Assembly: GCA_025174535.1 (NCBI GenBank) | Contig: JALBUN010000010.1 | Coordinates: 1,922,001-1,986,000 of the forward strand | Reading direction: 5' to 3' | Source of the DNA: Cantharellus purpuraceus | Lineage: Eukaryota; Basidiomycota; Agaricomycetes; Cantharellales; Hydnaceae | DNA: 64,000 bases | Shown here: positions 58,592-64,000 of the stretch, one piece after another | Layout: each line of letters opens with the position of its first letter | Position numbering within the stretch: position 1 is the first letter of the stretch | Notes under the pieces: generated by a model | Databases searched by the model: none | What the model saw: only the letters and a program-made list of their open reading frames with translations | Told to the model about the DNA's origin: nothing | Program-made: the position numbers and the translations under genes

Positions 58592-60002
58592 TCACATGGC
58601 CAGGGGAGCCCTCGCATTGAGTAAATATCTTGGCGTCCAGTCGTGGTGGAGTGATTCCTGTAGCGCGCGTGAGGCAAAGTCTCTACGTAAGGCGGAAGGC
58701 ACTGGATTGATATATAGGCGATGCTCACAGCCTCCTCTGCAGTCAACCTGAAAGCGAAATCGTCGCTCATGGCTAGTGTCCACTGGAAAGTGTTCTGTCA
58801 ACTCAGCTTTGGTGTTTGCGCCGGAGAGCCACACGTCTCTTTCAATAAACAGGACTTCGCCAGTTCTTCGGACCAGTAGCACAGTCGAAAGACGGGTAGC
58901 GAAGTAATCCGGGCGCGTCTCGTCTCGTTTAAGAACACTTGCACCGTCTCCGTCATTGTTCACGATACTGTCCACTGGACCATGAGCCTGCGCGAACGAT
59001 GGGCCACGTAGCAGATGCCTTGCGTCGACAGGATCAATCATGATCGTTTCCTGAAATGCCTGGCGAGTCTCTGGAGGCGAGTCCGTCTTATTTCTGCATA
59101 ATTGCGTGGCATCAGCCGCGCAATAACAACACACGCCATACGTCGAAATTTTGGCTTACCGTAGAAGCTTAAATAGCCTTTCTACTAGTATATCCTCTTT
59201 CTCACGTGTCGCAAGAATGCCTGAAAGCATCGTGCTACCTTGAACTACTTTTGGCCACTCTGAACGATTTTGTTTGCCAGTGAAAGGGTCGTCAGCACCA
59301 TTCGGTACACCATTGGATATGCCGTTACAGCCACAAGGCTGTTGGAGGATGGGGTAAGACGCAATCGGATTGCCTGCCCCTCCATTTGAAAGGAACCTAG
59401 CCTCATAGTGAACTTTTCCTAATGACGTATTCTGATCATTGGGGTAGATGTGGGAGGTGTTCGAGGGGGCCAGTAGGAGCAAGTTAAACCCCGAATAACG
59501 CACATCAGAACTAATAAGCTCAGTCACAAAGTTAGACATATCAGTGTTGATGGAAGATGCATTGCGGCACAGAAATGAGGAACACAAATGCCCCCGTGAG
59601 GATGGCATATTCGCCGCGGGTTCCGTGATATTGGTTCTACTAGGTCGTTCATAATAGGCAGGGCCAAAATGTCACATGCCTCACAGTAAAGCAACTTCTC
59701 CTCGCTTATTGATGCCGACCCAGGTTCCGCCTGCGAGTGTGTCTCTGCCTGAAAGAATAAAGGCTTCACCAGTGGCAACGCTTGCGCCCGACTTTCCTTC
59801 GAGGCCATTCCCCTTCGACAAAGCGGATGATTTAGACTCAAACGAATGCCAGTGAGCGGGTGCTGTGGGTCGAGAGAGATACTCGTCCCGGTTGGTACAT
59901 AGTACTCTAGCATGGTTAGAATGAGCCACAGGGGGGCAATTATAGTCATTGAGCCCACAAAGAGTACTCAGGGTCATCCAGACACCAAAATCCAACGCAC
60001 AT
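58592..60002 (-). CDS. TANGO2/NRDE-family protein
   Basis: Four exons (59959-60002, 59685-59906, 59160-59636, 58592-59093) are phase-consistent and give 414 residues. The N-terminus starts MCVGFWCLDDPEYSLVL and leads to the family hallmark C-T-N-R-D-E-Y-L-S-R-P-T. It is followed by G-R-D-T-L-A-G-G-T-W-V-G-I-N-K-R-G and T-N-I-T-E-P. The Cys-2 and N-R-D-E motifs suit the Ntn-hydrolase-like fold. TANGO2 homologues are linked to Golgi organisation, mitochondrial lipid metabolism and haem handling; the biochemical reaction is unsettled. About fifty residues after R-F-R-F-Q-V-D extend beyond the usual end and could reflect a missed intron. The start lies 155 bp from the divergent ATG14-like gene. 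Confidence 0.88.
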
Positions 60003-60157
60003 AATAGCCTTGAGATATACTCTTAGGGGTCGAATGGGATATTTAGTCAAAAGTGTAGTTGTTTGAAGGTCCGCTCACGTCTCGTTGGAATCCGCGCGTC
60101 AGCCTACAGCGGCGTCTCCAACCTCTGGTGTGTCGTTATCGTGCGTCCTTGATATCC
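60003..60157. promoter_or_regulatory. Shared promoter of TANGO2-like and ATG14-like genes
   Basis: Only 155 bp separate the two divergent start codons, so both promoters must overlap here. No clear TATA box was seen in either direction. Confidence 0.6.
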
Positions 60158-61530
60158 ATGGAGTGCACCAATTGCAATCTTTTGCAACGGAAGTTTTTCT
60201 GTTCCAATTGCATTAAGACTCAGTAAGCGAATTGCTTCCAATGTATGCTAGGTTGACTTAAGCTTTGCGGTGCACAGCTTGCGAGAGGCGCACGCTGCGA
60301 TCGAGCATGTCGCAGCTGAGCGTTCAAAGCATGTCGATCGTTCCGCGAAAGAGTTACCTTCAATAGAGAGATCCCGACAGGTTCGCGCAGAGATTTCTAG
60401 CTTGGAAGAGCGCGTGGCGGAAGTGCGTAAAGAGACGCAGAGAATTAAAGCTGCCCACGAAGCAGGTACGTGTTCTGTCTGAGATTTTGTATGGAAAACT
60501 CATACGTATGCATTCCAGCGCGCGAGCGTGTCACCAAATTGAAAATGTCCATCGCAGAGCGTCGGAATCACTTGGCAGCAGCGCGAGCCTGCCCACCGCA
60601 GTCCCAATCCTCGTCTCTCCAATCTTTCCATTCTGCCTTGTCGCAAATGACCGAAACTCTTGCACATACTCGTCAGATCCTTGTGGAGGAACTTGTCGAC
60701 GTTTTCGACATTGTTCAGGTTGGCGGTCGTCCATCACTTGGGGGTACTAAGGGCGCCAAAGGCGAATGGATGATTGGAGGGCTCGTTCTTCCTGTCCCTG
60801 GAGATATGCGGCGTGGGTAGCTGCGCATCTCCCATATTCGTAACGTGCTGACTGGCATGCAGGATACCCTCCAGAGCACATAAACGCGGCTTTGACCCAT
60901 ACCCTGCATTTCTTGAGCTTATTAACTTTTTACCTTGGTGTCAAGCACCCTTTTGAGGTTACATGGAGTGGTGAGATAGTAGGTGTCGGGTATCCTTACA
61001 TTGCGGCTGGTAAAGGGTCGGATTCCGGCGGTTGGGCCAGGTAAACGTTACTTTTCTAGCGAATGGCATTCGCTAAAGCATTTCTTTTAAGATGGACTGC
61101 CAAACAACCATTGCATATCCTCCCTACCACTTCGCCATCATCGTCTACTGCACACAGCACATCGCCTAAATCCCCATCTACTTCTTCCTCTCAGACGCCC
61201 TCCTTCACGACAGCACTGACCATGCTTATCTACAACACTATTTATCTTTGTCATACACAATCACTCTCTATTCCACTCTCCCAATCTGGCGACATCCTCC
61301 AGAACCTGTGGGCGCTATGTTGTGCGTCAGAGCTCGGCCGCCGCAGCCATCAAACCGGGGTTGGAGTTGCATTAGAACAGCCAACACCACCGACGTTTAC
61401 CACCGAGTTTGCGCAGCTTCTTCAAGCCACGAGTGCAGGACCTGGACAAGGCCGGCGACGGATCACGACACCCAGAAAGCTTCGTGACCCTCCAGAGGAA
61501 GAGGATACAGAGGATTGGGATATGATATAA
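60158..61530 (+). CDS. ATG14/UVRAG-type autophagy protein
   Basis: Five exons (60158-60222, 60278-60465, 60519-60812, 60863-61040, 61092-61530) are phase-consistent and give 387 residues. The N-terminus has a cysteine pair motif (C-T-N-C, then C-S-N-C), as in Atg14 proteins. Two long coiled coils follow (E-R-S-R-Q-V-R-A-E-I-S-S-L-E-E-R-V and E-R-V-T-K-L-K-M-S-I-A-E-R-R). The C-terminal domain contains H-F-L-S-L-L-T-F-Y-L-G-V, G-Y-P-Y-I-A-A and L-S-Q-S-G-D-I-L-Q-N-L-W-A-L. These match the Atg14/Vps38/UVRAG domain, the adaptor subunit of the class III phosphatidylinositol 3-kinase complex. Cys motifs favour ATG14 (autophagy) over Vps38 (endosome), but this was not tested. The protein ends in an acidic E-E-E-D-T-E-D-W. 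Confidence 0.82.
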
Positions 61531-61698
61531 GTAGAGAATTCGACGGTTTATATCATTTTGTGTCGCACATGTATCGTTAGCTCGCTATCCTGTTGTCTTT
61601 TTATCTTTACTACGTACGCTAGTGTAATTTATTTACCGAGGGAACTAAGTGCAGTGTGCTGAAGGGGCGCTTACATAAACTTGTGCAAGTGGGCTTCC

Positions 61699-64000
61699 AT
61701 GCGGTCCTCGCAGCTCTCAGTGTCTCTCAAGCAAAAGCTGTCCGCTCTGTCTTTGTCGGCATCTTCACCATCCTCCCCAATTTCATCCAACACAGCAAAA
61801 TCAAGACGGCGGAATGTTTTTCCATCCTCTTGGAGGCGACATGGAGAAGCGAACAGCAGCGCTACGCCAGGCTTGGAGTCTGGGGCCTTTGAGCACGAGC
61901 GGCTGCAAGAGGCCATGTCACGATTGATTTTTCAAGCAGGCGTTGACTTTGAGTGAGTGAGATGAGCTTGGTTGCATCTATCACTCCTCATGTGACTGTT
62001 CGCCAGGACCCGACCAATGTATGTTATGGACATGTTGATACTGTAAAATCCGGGACTCACCTCTTGAAAAGGGTCGTAATGGCCGCTTGTGCTTTTCCAG
62101 ATCCCGCTCAAGTGTCTTATGACCTCTTACTCTCGTATGTGATCTCCAAATAACATGATGATATCAAGCTGATCCCGGAAGCACAGTCGAATCCTGTCAA
62201 CCCTCGACCTTTACGGTCAGTCTGATAACACGAGTGGAAGCGTAGCCTGACTGGCTTTGCCTACGCTCAGTCGAATCCGATTATACCCTTGTCTTCCTCG
62301 CAGCAGGCGGCCGACATACCCCAGCTTGGAATTGGGTTTGGAAGGTTTATCGCAGCCAATTAAGTCGAAAATACCGCAAGAATCTGAAGAGATTGGTTTG
62401 TTTTCCCTCCCTACTTATGTTTATGTGGATATTGTCTGACACTTGAGTACCAACCAGTATGTTGTACACCCCTCCTTCTTCTCGAAAAGTGAGCCCTAGC
62501 ACCATCCAACCCGCCTTACATGGTTCTGACAAGTGGAAAAGTGCTTTTATCGCTGGCTGGCGCAGTGATCAGGTACTCCTCGTCTATTGAGCGATGAATA
62601 CCACTTATAAAGGGATATATCTTAGTCCCAAGTTCTATCAGAAAATCCAGTATTGCAGCACCCTCTCCGAATTGGCACGCCATGTTCCATTGACTCAAAT
62701 AGATATTCCCCCCGCAATTTACCAGTTAGTCGTGTTCTTTTGGCTGCGTTTGTTTGCTATTCACCACTCCGTACTCTAGCGAAAACCTCAAGCACGAGAT
62801 GGGGGTTACCCTTCCCATCCATCCACTAACGTCCCATTTCGGTGTACCCCTTGATGAGTTAATGGGTGCTTATGGCGAAAAGGGTGGCGTTCCTCGTGTG
62901 GTTCGAGACTGTGTAATGTACCTGCGTGGAACCGGTAAGGTCTTCATAGAATCGTAAGGTATGCCACCTTCTGATCTGCTCATGATAGGGATGGAAGATG
63001 TTGGGCTTTTTCGACGATCACCCAACTCAGTCACACTTAACCAAGTACAGGCTGCCTATGACCGAGGTGGAGACATTCACAAACGTGATTTATATGATTG
63101 TACTAATTCACCTGGTGTAGGACATCCTGTTAGTCTTGAAACATACGGTGATGTGCACGTTGCTGCGGTCCTTCTCAAGAAGTTCTTTCGTGACCTTCCT
63201 ACACCTATCTTCCCCGAAGAGTCATACACAGCTATTCGCCGCTGTCCTCCGCCTTCTGACGAAGATGGGGACTTGACATGTATTTCGCATATTCGAGAGT
63301 ACATTTTACCAGGCTTAGGTAGCTACTCCGCTGTCATCTTACTGAGCTATGTTCTGCGTGCGTACACTATTGACATTGTAGACTGATTTATCGACAGCTG
63401 AATGCGTTTTGTGCTTGTAGATCTTCTTCATGATGTGTCCCTCCGATCCAGTGTTAACAGGATGGACGCGCACAACTTGGCAGTTGTATTTGCGCCCAAT
63501 CTAGTCAAATCCACAAATCCAATGCGCGATGTACAAATGTGTGCCATCCCTGGTGGACCATCTATGGACTCCAACGCTGCACCATCCCCACCAAAAGAAA
63601 CGAAAACTACTCTAGGGATGGTCATCAAGTGTTGCATCGAGCGATACTTTGAGGTATTTGATGAGGTGCAGGATCGGACCGAAGCTGTTCCTCCATCAAA
63701 CGCCGCCTTGGCACAAACTTCACGTCGTTACAATGATGACCTAGGTGACTTGCTGCAAAACGACGATGGAATGGATGACGTGATGCTCGTCATGCCGGAT
63801 GAATCCTCTGTTGAGCCCCATCCTTCTCTGGCACAACCCTCCCGATTGCCACCTAGCGCGTGGGGCTTACAGAACGTGAACGCCGCTCATCACTTGCCAT
63901 ATCAGCCACGGCAATCACGTCACCAACGGATCGCATCTGGTGGCGGGACATCTTACCATGGCGTTGCTGCATCACCTATCCAGTCTCCGTCATCGATAGG
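61699..64000 (+). CDS. BCH (CRAL-TRIO-like)-RhoGAP protein, 3' end outside window
   Basis: The start codon is taken at 61699 (MRSSQLSVSLKQKLSAL). Exons then spell A-F-P-D-P-A-Q-V-S-Y-D-L-L-L-S, then F-L-A-A-G-G-R-H-T-P-A-W-N-W-V-W-K. After these come Y-R-K-N-L-K-R-L-Y-V-V-H-P-S-F-F and L-T-Q-I-D-I-P-P, the Sec14-like BCH domain of p50RhoGAP proteins. The RhoGAP domain begins after F-G-V-P-L. It has the catalytic arginine in G-L-F-R-R-S, then L-K-K-F-F-R-D-L-P-T-P and N-R-M-D-A-H-N-L-A-V-V-F-A-P-N-L. A Ser/Pro-rich tail is open at the window edge. The protein should stimulate GTP hydrolysis by a Rho or Cdc42 GTPase, the BCH part binding GTPase or lipid. About a dozen short introns were traced by consensus. 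Confidence 0.88.

Overview
The window is nuclear DNA from a filamentous basidiomycete, most likely an Agaricomycete. Genes carry many short introns (about 45-80 nt, GT-AG). The protein families fit that group: a base-exchange phosphatidylserine synthase, a DUF6533 multi-membrane protein, a Hos3-type histone deacetylase and a BCH-RhoGAP protein. No bacterial operons, CRISPR arrays or rRNA genes were seen, and I recognised no tRNA. Gene models below were assembled by hand from reading frames and splice consensus; a model whose exon lengths sum to a multiple of three is called phase-consistent.

Layout. 1-7 kb: a triple CCCH zinc-finger gene (+) and a seven-helix membrane protein (+), separated by a perfect 40-bp-arm hairpin. 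7-21 kb: an AT-rich, gene-poor block. It holds a decayed gene with a PD-(D/E)XK-like signature, a Ty1/copia polymerase relic split by an 827-bp solo LTR with exact target duplications, and a nested inverted-repeat structure of about 5.7 kb with a second solo LTR near its centre. 21-29 kb: one intact two-helix membrane protein (-), then long stretches with only repeat relics.

29-40 kb: two tandemly duplicated short-chain dehydrogenase genes (+), including duplicated promoters, flanking a DUF6533 gene (-); then a secreted phosphatidylinositol-specific phospholipase-C-like gene (+). 39.7-45.4 kb: compact housekeeping genes, namely a mitochondrial S-adenosylmethionine carrier (+), a Hos3-like deacetylase (-) and a phosphatidylserine synthase (-). 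48-64 kb: a Zn2Cys6 transcription factor (-), an importin-7/8-type karyopherin (-), a TANGO2/NRDE protein (-) head to head with an ATG14/UVRAG-type autophagy protein (+), and a BCH-RhoGAP protein (+) cut by the window end.

The genes form no single pathway. They read as a normal mosaic of conserved genes interrupted by a transposon-rich island at about 8.8-20 kb. I found no convincing new multi-gene system. The most unusual items are the perfect hairpin, the nested palindrome with its array of TGASTCA sites, and the degenerate nuclease-like gene.
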